A DNA stretch of 7,293 nt from positions 1 through 7,293 of the forward strand of contig JALEUF010000008.1 of NCBI GenBank assembly GCA_022781015.1, in the 5' to 3' direction. Positions 1 through 6,445 of this stretch are shown here, piece by piece. The first letter of the stretch is position 1. Each line of letters opens with the position of its first letter. This stretch comes from Caryophanales bacterium (GTDB taxonomy: Bacteria; Bacillota_I; Bacilli_A; RFN20; CAG-826). The position numbers were made by a program, and so were the translations under genes. Under the pieces are notes generated by a model, which worked only from the letters and a program-made list of their open reading frames with translations, made no database searches and had not been told where the DNA came from.

Positions 1-1
1 T

Positions 2-358
2 AACGGAAAAAGCCAAGTAGGTATCCAATCACCTTGCTTAGTTAGCAACAAGAAAATCGAATTCAGGTTTAAAGTATCCGCTAGTCATGGAACACAGCGT
101 AAAAACCCAAAGAAAGATAAACCGTTATTCACGATTTATTCGTTTTCTAAAGCAGCTGAACTAATTAAAACCGATACTTATTTTGGAGATAAATATTGTT
201 CGGCTATATTAAATAATGGGGAAGTAAAGATTTATATTACTCCAGCTGATAATGTATCTTATTTTGAATTTAGGCTTAACCAAGCCCCATATAAAAATAA
301 CCAGGAATTCAATTTCAATATTTCTAAGCTCACCATCCGTCAATGGGAATTTGAGTGA
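2..358 (+). CDS. C-terminal fragment of a probable exported protein, beta-rich domain (5' truncated)
   Basis: One reading frame stays open from the window edge to a TGA at 356-358, giving 118 residues with no start inside the window. The fragment is rich in alternating hydrophobic/polar stretches (KIEFRFKVSA, VKIYITPADNVSYFEFRL, FNFNISKLTIRQWEFE), a pattern typical of a beta-sandwich domain at the end of a secreted or lipid-anchored protein. That fold is inferred from texture only. It has no transmembrane helix, and the visible part shows no catalytic motif I can name. It is followed by a separate promoter, so it is probably not cotranscribed with the lipoprotein gene downstream. It could be the accessory domain of a hydrolase or nuclease or part of a surface protein; the missing N-terminal part is needed to tell. 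Confidence 0.7.
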   Translation, partial: NGKSQVGIQSPCLVSNKKIEFRFKVSASHGTQRKNPKKDKPLFTIYSFSKAAELIKTDTYFGDKYCSAILNNGEVKIYITPADNVSYFEFRLNQAPYKNNQEFNFNISKLTIRQWEFE

Positions 359-387
359 TTCTTTTAAGTCTATAAACATCGATAGAA

Positions 388-416
388 GTGACTATATATT
401 TTTTGGTTGCTATAAT
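388..416 (+). promoter_or_regulatory. Sigma-A-type promoter of the lipoprotein tandem
   Basis: A consensus -10 box TATAAT lies at 411-416. A -35-like GTGACT at 388-393 (4 of 6 matches) sits exactly 17 bp upstream. Transcription would begin near 423, leaving a leader of about 29 nt that still contains the ribosome binding site. This argues that the lipoprotein pair is transcribed independently of the truncated gene before it. Confidence 0.6.
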
Positions 417-451
417 CTAATTAGCTAAAGAGCTCATTGAAGGGGAGGCTT

Positions 452-1102
452 ATGAAGTTTAAAGCAAAGACAACACCTAGCTTATTGCTTACTTTTGTTC
501 TTTCTTCATGCGGATTTGTTTTTCCTAAAACACAAAGAGGAGTCCCTGCAGTTCAGCATTTGCTTTATGGAGAATCTATCTCTATTTATTCAGATGAAGA
601 CGGGAAAGATTGCCTTGGAGAAGTATCTATTGATTTAGATGGCATCGGGATTTGTTTTACCTATAACCTAGTAAAACCGTTCGAATTCCTTTTTGATGCG
701 ACCCATTTAAAATACAAAAACGCTTCTTTTTATAAAAACGATGACAACGAATGCATTGTTTCTGGTTATTACATTTACATGGGAAATCCTAACTTTGGTT
801 ATTTAAAGGATAAAGAGGGCTTTAATTTCAATTGCTACTTAGGGATAAAATACAAGGATGAATTTACAAAGAACCTTCAAAAGAAATTTTCCTTCGATAC
901 GGGAATAAATAAATTCCATATACCTTTATCTAATGATGAATGGCATATAGATAAGAAAGAATTTGAATTAGCTTTTGACCGGAAGTCTTCTTGGGGGAAT
1001 GCTTTTTTAAGTAATACGACATACCTTAGCCCTGAATTTGCCGAGAAAATGTACTATTCTAGAGTGGGATTTGTATTTTCTTACTCAAGCTCAGAGGAAT
1101 AG
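452..1102 (+). CDS. Small lipoprotein, intact copy of a tandem pair, function unknown
   Basis: This is a 216-residue protein. Start ATG 452 is chosen because it follows a G-rich ribosome binding site (GGGGAGG, 442-448) and begins a signal peptide; an in-frame TTG at 437 lies upstream of that site and would add residues before it. The signal peptide has a basic n-region (MKFKAK), a hydrophobic stretch (LLLTFV) and the lipobox L17-S18-S19-C20. Lipid attachment at C20 and exposure on the outer face of the membrane are inferred from that motif. The mature part is soluble, with many aromatic and Asp/Asn residues and short beta-like strands (SIDLDGIGICFTYNL, YLGIKYKDEF). No enzyme motif was recognised. 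The gene directly downstream, 2 nt after its stop, is a decayed duplicate. Fifty of 60 aligned residues are identical in the best conserved part (GYL at about residue 116 onward), so that stretch is probably the constrained core. Confidence 0.85.
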   Translation: MKFKAKTTPSLLLTFVLSSCGFVFPKTQRGVPAVQHLLYGESISIYSDEDGKDCLGEVSIDLDGIGICFTYNLVKPFEFLFDATHLKYKNASFYKNDDNECIVSGYYIYMGNPNFGYLKDKEGFNFNCYLGIKYKDEFTKNLQKKFSFDTGINKFHIPLSNDEWHIDKKEFELAFDRKSSWGNAFLSNTTYLSPEFAEKMYYSRVGFVFSYSSSEE

Positions 1103-1104
1103 AT

Positions 1105-1762
1105 ATGTTGTTAAGACACTTAAAAGATTTTAAGAAAACAAACGAATCTCTAGCTTATTATTCACGTCTATTTTGTCTTCTTGCTGGCCTTTTCAGGAAT
1201 AGATTATACCACCTGATTTTCCTTGCTTGCTTTATGGAGAATCAGTTTCTATTTATTCAAGCAATGAAGGGAAAGATACTTTAGGAGAAATAAGCATTGA
1301 TTTAGATGAAGTTGGCATTCGCTTTACCTATAATCTAATAAAGCCTATTGAATTTGTCTTTGATGCGACATATTTGATATATAAGAAGGCTTCCTTTTAT
1401 AGATATAACGAAGAAAAGCCATTCCGTATATAGCAGATATAAGTATAGGCGAACCTGAATACGGGTATTTAATGGATAAGGAAGGTTTTTATTTTGATTC
1501 TTATCTAGGAATAAAATACAAAGATGAATTCACAAAGAACCTGCAAAAGAAATTTTCTTTTGATAAAGGAATAAATGCGTTCCATATACCTTTATCTAAT
1601 GATGAATGGTATATAGATAAAACTAAATTCGAGCTTTTCTTTCATGAACAAGACGGTGGAAATCATAGTTTCTTAAGCAAAGATATCTTCCTTAGTTCTT
1701 CTTTTGCCGAGGAAATGCATTATTCCATGGGTGGATTCATATATTCTAATCCAAAAGAATAA
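1105..1762 (+). pseudogene. Decayed tandem duplicate of the lipoprotein at 452-1102
   Basis: The second copy begins at ATG 1105 behind a good ribosome binding site (AGAGGA, 1093-1098, spacing 6) embedded in the last codons of copy one. It shows three lesions. (1) The N-terminal stretch MLLRHLKDFKKTNES is in frame 1, but the hydrophobic stretch and lipobox (SLLFTSILSSC, Cys codon 1182-1184) are in another frame; the switch falls in a TCTCT run at 1147-1151. (2) A TAG at 1200-1202 follows the lipobox. (3) After the frame ends at 1433, homology continues in a third frame; adding one A to the AAAA run at 1414-1417 joins them. Residues match copy one at 43 of 58 positions (LLYGES to ASFY) and at 50 of 60 (from GYL). 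The reading continues to TAA 1760-1762. The high similarity with several lesions indicates recent inactivation. Ribosomal slippage or readthrough could rescue it, but three lesions make that unlikely. Confidence 0.85.
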
Positions 1763-1845
1763 ATACAATTCTCTAGTCACTTTTCTTTAACTATTTCCTC
1801 AAAATATACATCTTTTATTTTGTTGTCTATTTTTATAAGAAATAA

Positions 1846-1875
1846 TTCCTTAAACTTTAATTTAAGATATATAAT
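1846..1875 (+). promoter_or_regulatory. Candidate promoter of the 270-residue lipoprotein gene
   Basis: A consensus -10 box TATAAT is at 1870-1875, about 20 nt before the start codon. The region at -35 is poor (TTCCTT at 1846-1851, spacer 18), and the whole stretch is very AT-rich, so chance matches are likely. A short inverted repeat, CTTAAA (1849-1854) and TTTAAG (1861-1866), lies between the boxes and might be an operator; this is weak. Confidence 0.35.
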
Positions 1876-1895
1876 AAAATTCCGAGATAAAAATT

Positions 1896-2708
1896 ATGAA
1901 AAACAAAAGTCTATTATTAATATTACCTGCAGCCACATTATTGGTTAGCTGCGGAAAAGAACCTGGATCAGATTATAAAGAAGTTGATAAAGAAACCATT
2001 GCTAAATCTGCTAAAGCCGCTAAAGAAGAAGTCAAGAAAGATAGTTTCACTCTTCCAAAGAAATTCACAATCTCGAATTCTTCAAAGGTTTCTGGCAAAT
2101 ATGATGAAGATATGGCGGCTGGTAATGCTGAGATTAAGACGGCTATCGATATTGATAATCGTTATATTTATGCTTCTGTTTCTGGCGAAACCGGTTCAGA
2201 TTCAGCCAATGTCGAAACCTGGATGTATGTAAAAGACAATGCCTTTGTCAGCGCCATGTCTGACGGAGAAAACAAATCCTATGTCAAAGTCGAAACTAAT
2301 GTCGACACTAGCTTTGATAATGCTATGAATCAAGCTGGATATGAAAACGAAGATCTCAAGGAAATGTTTGTCAGTATCTATGATTCCATTGTAAAAATGG
2401 CAAGCGGTATCAATATTGACATTAACGTTGATGCAGGTGGATCAAATGCCTCTGCCTCTTATAAGTTCTATAAAGGAAAAGGTGATGGGGATATCAAAGT
2501 CGAAGCCTTTACTAAACTTTCTTCTTCCGTAATGTCTTATACAAGCGAAGCCAAGATGGTTACTGCTTCCTATTTACCTGTTTTAGTTACTTCCAAGACT
2601 ACTGGAAATAATGAAGGATCTGCATTCTCGGTCGAAACAAGTACTACCTATGATTGGGATAAATGCGACCTTAACTATCCTGATTTAACTACCTTTACTG
2701 CCCAATAA
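1896..2708 (+). CDS. Lipoprotein of 270 residues, beta-rich, function unknown
   Basis: The N-terminus MKNKSLLLILPAATLLVSC is a complete lipoprotein signal peptide with lipobox L16-V17-S18-C19, so the product should be anchored to the outer face of the membrane. A Lys/Glu-rich tether follows (about residues 25-50). The rest alternates short beta-like strands with polar turns (EIKTAIDIDNRYIYASVSG, NVETWMYVKDNAFVSAMS, INIDINVDAGG), a texture reminiscent of LolA/LppX-like curved-sheet lipoproteins. That resemblance is an impression, not a demonstrated homology. No catalytic residues or transmembrane helices are visible. The ribosome binding site is weak (only CGAGA near 1883-1887), unlike the strong G-rich sites of the smaller lipoproteins here. 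The gene is monocistronic: its own candidate promoter precedes it and a strong terminator follows 32 nt after the stop. A metabolite- or peptide-binding surface role is possible but unsupported. Confidence 0.85.
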   Translation: MKNKSLLLILPAATLLVSCGKEPGSDYKEVDKETIAKSAKAAKEEVKKDSFTLPKKFTISNSSKVSGKYDEDMAAGNAEIKTAIDIDNRYIYASVSGETGSDSANVETWMYVKDNAFVSAMSDGENKSYVKVETNVDTSFDNAMNQAGYENEDLKEMFVSIYDSIVKMASGINIDINVDAGGSNASASYKFYKGKGDGDIKVEAFTKLSSSVMSYTSEAKMVTASYLPVLVTSKTTGNNEGSAFSVETSTTYDWDKCDLNYPDLTTFTAQ

Positions 2709-2740
2709 TTTGCATTCTTGGTGTTGAACCTCCTTTCTAT

Positions 2741-2773
2741 AAAAGACGTCCTTATTCCTGGGGGACGTCTTTT
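2741..2773 (+). terminator. Strong rho-independent terminator, probably bidirectional
   Basis: An 11-bp perfect stem pairs AAAAGACGTCC (2741-2751) with GGACGTCTTTT (2763-2773) around an 11-nt loop, followed by a T-run on the plus strand. It lies 32 nt after the lipoprotein stop. Because the 5' arm begins with AAAA, the minus-strand transcript also has a short U-run, so it can serve as a backup stop for pflBA transcription coming from the right. Confidence 0.85.
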
Positions 2774-2780
2774 TCTATAT

Positions 2781-2810
2781 AAAAAAGTAGAACCTCAATA
2801 GGTCCTACTT
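2781..2810 (-). terminator. Terminator of the pflBA operon, overlapping the pflA 3' end
   Basis: On the minus strand AAGTAGGACC (2810-2801) pairs with GGTTCTACTT (2794-2785) through a 10-bp stem with one G-U wobble and a 6-nt loop, followed by UUUU from 2784-2781. The last pflA codons form the 5' arm, and the TGA stop (2797-2795) lies in the loop. The wobble works only in the minus-strand RNA (on the plus strand it is an A-C mismatch), which marks this as the minus-strand terminator. Confidence 0.75.
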
Positions 2811-3586
2811 AGGTATTTATTAAATGAAGCAGTATCTAGAAGTTTATTCGCTCTTTCTATCTCTTCTTTTGATGGGGCTAGAATATCTTTTAATTTATAT
2901 TCGATATGAAGTTTCTCGTATTTAGGGATAGCCAAGGCATGATAAGGAAGAATCTCAACCCTATCGATATTATTGAATTTAGATAGGAATTCCTTAGATT
3001 TTAGCAATACTTCCTTTGAATCAGTATAGGTTGGAAGAAGTACATATCTAATCCAAACAGGGAAGTTTTTTTCCTTAAGGTAATTAAATCCCTCGATGAT
3101 ATTTGAATTTGTTTTTCCAGTGATGGTTTTATGTAATTCTGGATCAACTGCCTTTAAATCCAATAGGAACAAAGACGTTAGAGTTAGCAATTCATCGAAT
3201 TTAGCTAGATAAACTGGGTCTAAACTAAATGTTGCTAAAGAAGTATCAATAACCATCGATATCCCTTCTTTTTTAAGAAGTTTCCCTAATTCGATAAGGA
3301 AATCTAGATATAGAAGTGGTTCCCCTCCGGAAATAGTAACCCCTCCAGTTTGCCCCCAATACCTTTTATACCTAGTTAAGGCAAGAAAGGCTTCTTTTGG
3401 AGTGATTTCTTTGCCACAGTTAGGATTTTGCATCTCAACATTATGGCAATATAGACATCTTAAGGGGCAACCGGAAAGGAATAATATCGATCTAACACCA
3501 GGTCCATCTACAAGCCCGAAGCTTTCGATTTTATCTGATCTAACTTTGATATTAGAGGTGTTCGTGGCAGGTTCTAGCAATGACAT
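2795..3586 (-). CDS. pflA: Pyruvate formate-lyase activating enzyme (radical SAM)
   Basis: The product uses a [4Fe-4S] cluster and S-adenosylmethionine to abstract a hydrogen from the glycyl-radical site of PflB, switching it on under anaerobic conditions in the cytoplasm. The 263 residues show the family hallmarks in order: VDGPGVRS at 26-33; the cluster motif C40-x3-C44-x2-C47 followed by HN; the SAM-binding GGE motif SGGEP at 86-90; DLKAVDPELHKTITG in the middle; and VEILPYHAL near residue 211. E. coli PflA is 246 residues; this one carries about 16 extra N-terminal residues before the usual IESFG start region. ATG 3586 is the only ATG available there, with AAGGA (minus strand, 3602-3598) 11 nt upstream; a TTG two codons in is an alternative. 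It overlaps the end of pflB by 35 bp, so translation is probably coupled. Its 3' end forms part of the operon terminator. Confidence 0.95.
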   Translation of the reverse strand: MSLLEPATNTSNIKVRSDKIESFGLVDGPGVRSILFLSGCPLRCLYCHNVEMQNPNCGKEITPKEAFLALTRYKRYWGQTGGVTISGGEPLLYLDFLIELGKLLKKEGISMVIDTSLATFSLDPVYLAKFDELLTLTSLFLLDLKAVDPELHKTITGKTNSNIIEGFNYLKEKNFPVWIRYVLLPTYTDSKEVLLKSKEFLSKFNNIDRVEILPYHALAIPKYEKLHIEYKLKDILAPSKEEIERANKLLDTASFNKYLSRTY

Positions 3587-5795
3587 CGAGCTGTTGTTCC
3601 TTTGTTAAGTTAATAAATTTTACAGCATAACCAGAAACACGGATAGTGAAGTTTGCATATTCTGGCTTTTCTGGATGGTTCATGCAGTCGATTAGTTTTT
3701 CCTTGCCGAATACATTGACGTTAAGGTGGTGGGCACCTCCATCAAAATATCCATCAAGAACATTTACTAGGTTAGAGATACGTTCGGAATCGCTATGTCC
3801 AAGGCAATCGGTATTGATTGTTTGGGTATTAGAGATGCCATCAAGAGCATATTCACATGGAAGCTTGCATAAAGAATTCAAGGAAGCAAGTAATCCATTC
3901 TTTTCAGCTCCATAGCTTGGGTTTGCACCTGGAGAAAGAGGTTCGCCAGCCTTTCTTCCATCTGGAAGAGTTCCAGTAGCCTTGCCGTATACAACATTAG
4001 AAGTGATGGTAAGGATGGAAGTAGTTGGCTTGGAATTACGGTAAGTCTTTCTAGAAGCAATATAATCCATGAAAGTCTTTAACAAATGGACAGCAATTAA
4101 ATCAGCTCTATCATCATCGTTACCGTAGCGTGGGAAGTCGCCTTCGATTTCAAAATCAACGGCAATACCCTTTTCGTTTCTAATTGGCTTGACTTTGGCA
4201 TATTTTATGGCGCTTAAAGAGTCAACGACATGGCTAAATCCGGCAATACCAGTGGCAAAGCTCCTCATTGGATGGGAATCGATTAAAGCCATTTCGGCAG
4301 CTTCATAATAATATTTATCATGCATATAATGGATGATATTTAAGGCTTCGACATAGACTTTGGCAAGCCATTTCATCATATCCTTGTATTTCTCTAGGAC
4401 ATCTTCATAATCTAGATATTCCCCAACGCAAGGACGATATTTTGGACCGACTTGTTCAAATGTCTTTTCATCAACGCCGCCATTAATCGCATAAAGCAAG
4501 CATTTTGCTAAATTGGCCCTGGCACCGAAGAATTGGTATTCCTTGCCAGTTTCAGTAGCGGAGACGCAGCAGCAAATAGAATAGTCATCTTTCCAGACTG
4601 GACGCATGACATCATCATTTTCATATTGGATGGAGCTAGTTAATATAGAGATATGGGATGCATATTTCTTAAATCCAACAGGTAATTTAGAAGAATATAA
4701 GACAGTGAGGTTTGGCTCTGGGCTTGGTCCCATATTTTCTAATGTATGTAAGAAGCGGAAGTCATTTTTGGTAACCATGCTTCTCCCATCGCTACACATA
4801 CCGGCAACTTCTAAGGTTGCCCAGATTGGATCACCAGAGAATAAGGCGTTATAAGAAGGGATACGGGCAAATTTGACCATACGGAATTTCAAGACGATTT
4901 GGTCTACTAATTCCTGGGCTTCTTTTTCGGTCAATATTCCTTTTTGGAGATCTCTTTCAATATAGATATCTAGGAAAGTAGAGATTCTGCCAACTGACAT
5001 GGCAGCACCGTTTTGGGTCTTTATAGCAGCAAGATAGCCAAAATATAGCCATTGGAAAGCTTCTTTGGCATCTTTTGCAGGCTTAGAGATATCAAATCCA
5101 TAGATAGAAGCCATTTCCTTAATTTGCTTAAGGGCTTTTATCTGCATGGAGATTTCTTCTCTTTCCTTGACGATTTCTTCGCACATTTCCCCATCGTCGG
5201 TAAGTGTTAGATCTTCCTTTTTCTTTTCGATAAGGTAATCGATACCGTATAAGGCAATACGTCTATAGTCGCCGACAATCCTTCCTCTTCCATAAGTATC
5301 TGGAAGACCAGTGATTATCTTATTGTGACGGCAGTGGAGTATTTCTGGGGTATAGGCATCAAAAACTCCATCGTTATGGGTTTTGTGATAGGTAGTGAAA
5401 ATCTTATGTAATTCTGGATTTGGGGTATATCCATAAGTCTTAAGGCTTTCTTCTGCCATCTTGATACCACCATAAGGCATGAAAGCTCTTTTAAGTGGCT
5501 TATCAGTTTGTAGTCCGACGATGACTTCTTTATCTTTATCTAGGTAGCCAGGGCCATAGCTAGTTAAAGAAGAGACGACATCTTCTTCCATATCAAGTAC
5601 TCCGCCATTTTCTCTTTCTTTCTTTTGGAGTTCTTGTAATTTTGCCCATAAGGAAGAGGTATTTTCGGTTGGTCCAACTAAAAAAGATTCATCTCCATCA
5701 TAAGGAGTGTAGTTAGAGACGATGAAGTCTCTTACGTCGATGTCTTCTTTCCATTTGGAACCTTTGAATGTATCGTAGTATTCTTCATTGATCAT
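3552..5795 (-). CDS. pflB: Formate C-acetyltransferase (pyruvate formate-lyase)
   Basis: This cytoplasmic glycyl-radical enzyme converts pyruvate and CoA to acetyl-CoA and formate in anaerobic mixed-acid fermentation. At 747 residues it is close to the E. coli enzyme (760). The PFL domain covers most of the chain: TSYGPGYLD (78-86), LPDTYGRGRIVGDYRR (164-179), GDPIWAT (321-327) with the substrate-pocket Trp, and the active-site Cys pair at 409-410 in SICCCVS, followed by QFFGARANLAK (421-431). The C-terminal radical domain has RVSGYA with glycyl-radical residue G722, 25 residues from the end, matching E. coli G734. The start is ATG 5795, giving MINEEYYDTF, which fits the usual PFL N-terminus. 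AGGAGG (5813-5808) precedes it by 12 nt, a long spacing. An upstream extension to 5870 is excluded because the promoter lies inside it. Cys408 before the catalytic pair replaces the Ala of the E. coli enzyme. pflA follows with a 35-bp overlap. Confidence 0.97.
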   Translation of the reverse strand: MINEEYYDTFKGSKWKEDIDVRDFIVSNYTPYDGDESFLVGPTENTSSLWAKLQELQKKERENGGVLDMEEDVVSSLTSYGPGYLDKDKEVIVGLQTDKPLKRAFMPYGGIKMAEESLKTYGYTPNPELHKIFTTYHKTHNDGVFDAYTPEILHCRHNKIITGLPDTYGRGRIVGDYRRIALYGIDYLIEKKKEDLTLTDDGEMCEEIVKEREEISMQIKALKQIKEMASIYGFDISKPAKDAKEAFQWLYFGYLAAIKTQNGAAMSVGRISTFLDIYIERDLQKGILTEKEAQELVDQIVLKFRMVKFARIPSYNALFSGDPIWATLEVAGMCSDGRSMVTKNDFRFLHTLENMGPSPEPNLTVLYSSKLPVGFKKYASHISILTSSIQYENDDVMRPVWKDDYSICCCVSATETGKEYQFFGARANLAKCLLYAINGGVDEKTFEQVGPKYRPCVGEYLDYEDVLEKYKDMMKWLAKVYVEALNIIHYMHDKYYYEAAEMALIDSHPMRSFATGIAGFSHVVDSLSAIKYAKVKPIRNEKGIAVDFEIEGDFPRYGNDDDRADLIAVHLLKTFMDYIASRKTYRNSKPTTSILTITSNVVYGKATGTLPDGRKAGEPLSPGANPSYGAEKNGLLASLNSLCKLPCEYALDGISNTQTINTDCLGHSDSERISNLVNVLDGYFDGGAHHLNVNVFGKEKLIDCMNHPEKPEYANFTIRVSGYAVKFINLTKEQQLDVIARTCHEHL

Positions 5796-5807
5796 AATTG
5801 GTTTTTT

Positions 5808-5857
5808 CCTCCTGTTTTTGCGTGGGCAGTATAACAAAATAAGTAGCATCAAGTCTA
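5808..5857 (-). promoter_or_regulatory. pflB promoter (extended -10) and ribosome binding site
   Basis: On the minus strand a -10 box TATACT (5833-5828) is preceded by TGT (5836-5834), giving an extended -10. A weak -35 TAGACT lies at 5857-5852 with an 18-bp spacer. Transcription should start near 5821. The leader then carries a full AGGAGG at 5813-5808, 12 nt before ATG 5795. An extended -10 with a weak -35 often goes with activator-assisted promoters, which fits the cre site further upstream. Confidence 0.6.
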
Positions 5858-5890
5858 AGGATTTGCTCATGAAAGATAACTTAACTTTAT

Positions 5891-5904
5891 TGAAAACGCT
5901 TACA
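5891..5904 (-). promoter_or_regulatory. cre operator (CcpA-binding site) upstream of pflB
   Basis: The minus strand reads TGTAAGCGTTTTCA, which fits every constrained position of the Bacillota cre consensus TGWAANCGNTNWCA. Its centre lies about 75 bp upstream of the predicted pflB transcription start, outside the promoter. In B. subtilis ackA and pta, sites in such a position are used by CcpA for activation under glucose excess. Activation of pfl when sugar is plentiful is therefore the likeliest reading, but effects on the divergent lipoprotein gene at 6025 cannot be excluded. Confidence 0.75.
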
Positions 5905-5946
5905 TTGAATATTGATGGGTTTATTACTCTTATAAATTCTACATTT

Positions 5947-6020
5947 CCCCCTTTTTAGGTTAGCGGATATTGACACTTAAAATTAGTGGCATTATCTTTT
6001 TCTAACAAACAAAAAGGGGG
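5947..6020. repeat. Inverted repeat enclosing the lipoprotein-cluster promoter
   Basis: CCCCCTTTTT at 5947-5956 is the exact reverse complement of AAAAAGGGGG at 6011-6020. Inside these arms GTTAG (5959-5963) faces CTAAC (6002-6006). The 38 bp between the inner arms hold both the -35 and -10 boxes. The right arm also contains the ribosome binding site of the gene at 6025. The left arm, read on the minus strand, is a similar G-rich site followed by ATG TAG. The arms are low in complexity, so chance or an old duplication is possible. Confidence 0.45.
5970..5998 (+). promoter_or_regulatory. Promoter of the lipoprotein cluster at 6025
   Basis: A perfect -35 box TTGACA (5970-5975) is followed after exactly 17 bp by TATCTT (5993-5998, 4 of 6 matches to TATAAT). 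Transcription would start near 6005, about 20 nt before the ATG. This is the best -35 in the window. It is divergent from pflB, about 137 bp from the pflB -10 box. Confidence 0.65.
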
Positions 6021-6024
6021 ATTT

Positions 6025-6435
6025 ATGAAATTCAAAAAATTAATTTTATTGGGTCTAGCTTCTTTTAGTCTTTTTAGTTGTGGGGAAGTAGAATCTTCAT
6101 CTAGCAACAATACTTGCATAATGATAAATCATTTTATTCTTACTAAAGAACTAGAAGGAGAAATACATAAAATACCTGGAGAAGGCGATTATTTTAAATT
6201 TGATGGGGCTTACTTCAAGATTCTATTAAATAAAGGTGAGACTTTTACGATACCTCAAACTCTTATTTATCGTAATGGCGAACTCCTAGATCATAAAAGT
6301 ATCGATGAAAATACATTTAAAGAAGGTGCGATTTGCCTTGGCAAAATATGTTATGCAAATGGAAGCGATGAAACTTGTGCGTGGCAGAATAAGTCGTTCG
6401 TAGCGCCTTATTTAGCAATGCTTAGACTAAATTAG
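6025..6435 (+). CDS. Small lipoprotein, first gene of the right-hand cluster, function unknown
   Basis: This is a 136-residue protein starting at ATG 6025, four nt after a GGGGG ribosome binding site (6016-6020). The signal peptide MKFKKLILLGLASFSLFSC has lipobox L16-F17-S18-C19, so surface anchoring is expected. A Ser-rich tether (ESSSSNN) leads to a compact domain of about 105 residues with four further cysteines; disulfides are possible. The core (LEGEIHKI, YFKFDGAYFKI, SIDENTF, CYA) recurs in the frameshifted gene at 6948, with matching order and spacing, so the two are paralogues. It probably forms an operon with the gene 10 nt downstream. No known domain was recognised. Confidence 0.85.
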   Translation: MKFKKLILLGLASFSLFSCGEVESSSSNNTCIMINHFILTKELEGEIHKIPGEGDYFKFDGAYFKILLNKGETFTIPQTLIYRNGELLDHKSIDENTFKEGAICLGKICYANGSDETCAWQNKSFVAPYLAMLRLN

Positions 6436-6445
6436 GGGGGTTAAT

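Noticed and set aside
437..451. In-frame TTG that would extend the first lipoprotein by five residues
   Set aside because: It lies upstream of the GGGGAGG ribosome binding site that serves ATG 452, and it adds nothing to a signal peptide that is already complete.
1105..1284. A short frame-1 reading of 59 codons as an independent small hydrophobic protein
   Set aside because: Beyond codon 15 it is an out-of-frame reading of sequence that matches the first lipoprotein copy in other frames.
1984..2232. Lys/Leu-rich open frame inside the 270-residue lipoprotein gene
   Set aside because: It is an alternative frame of a clear lipoprotein gene, with implausible composition and no ribosome binding site.
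3402..4854. Several plus-strand open frames opposite pflB and pflA
   Set aside because: They are antisense to strongly conserved enzyme genes and show no domain or ribosome binding signal.
5796..5870. Extension of pflB by 25 N-terminal residues to an upstream ATG
   Set aside because: The extended -10 promoter and the AGGAGG site fall inside it, and the PFL family starts at about the MINEEYYDTF position.
5871..5960. Rex (redox sensor) operator near pflB
   Set aside because: I looked for TTGTGA-N6-TCACAA-like palindromes on both strands and found none convincing; ATTGAATATTGAT is a direct repeat, not the required inverted one.
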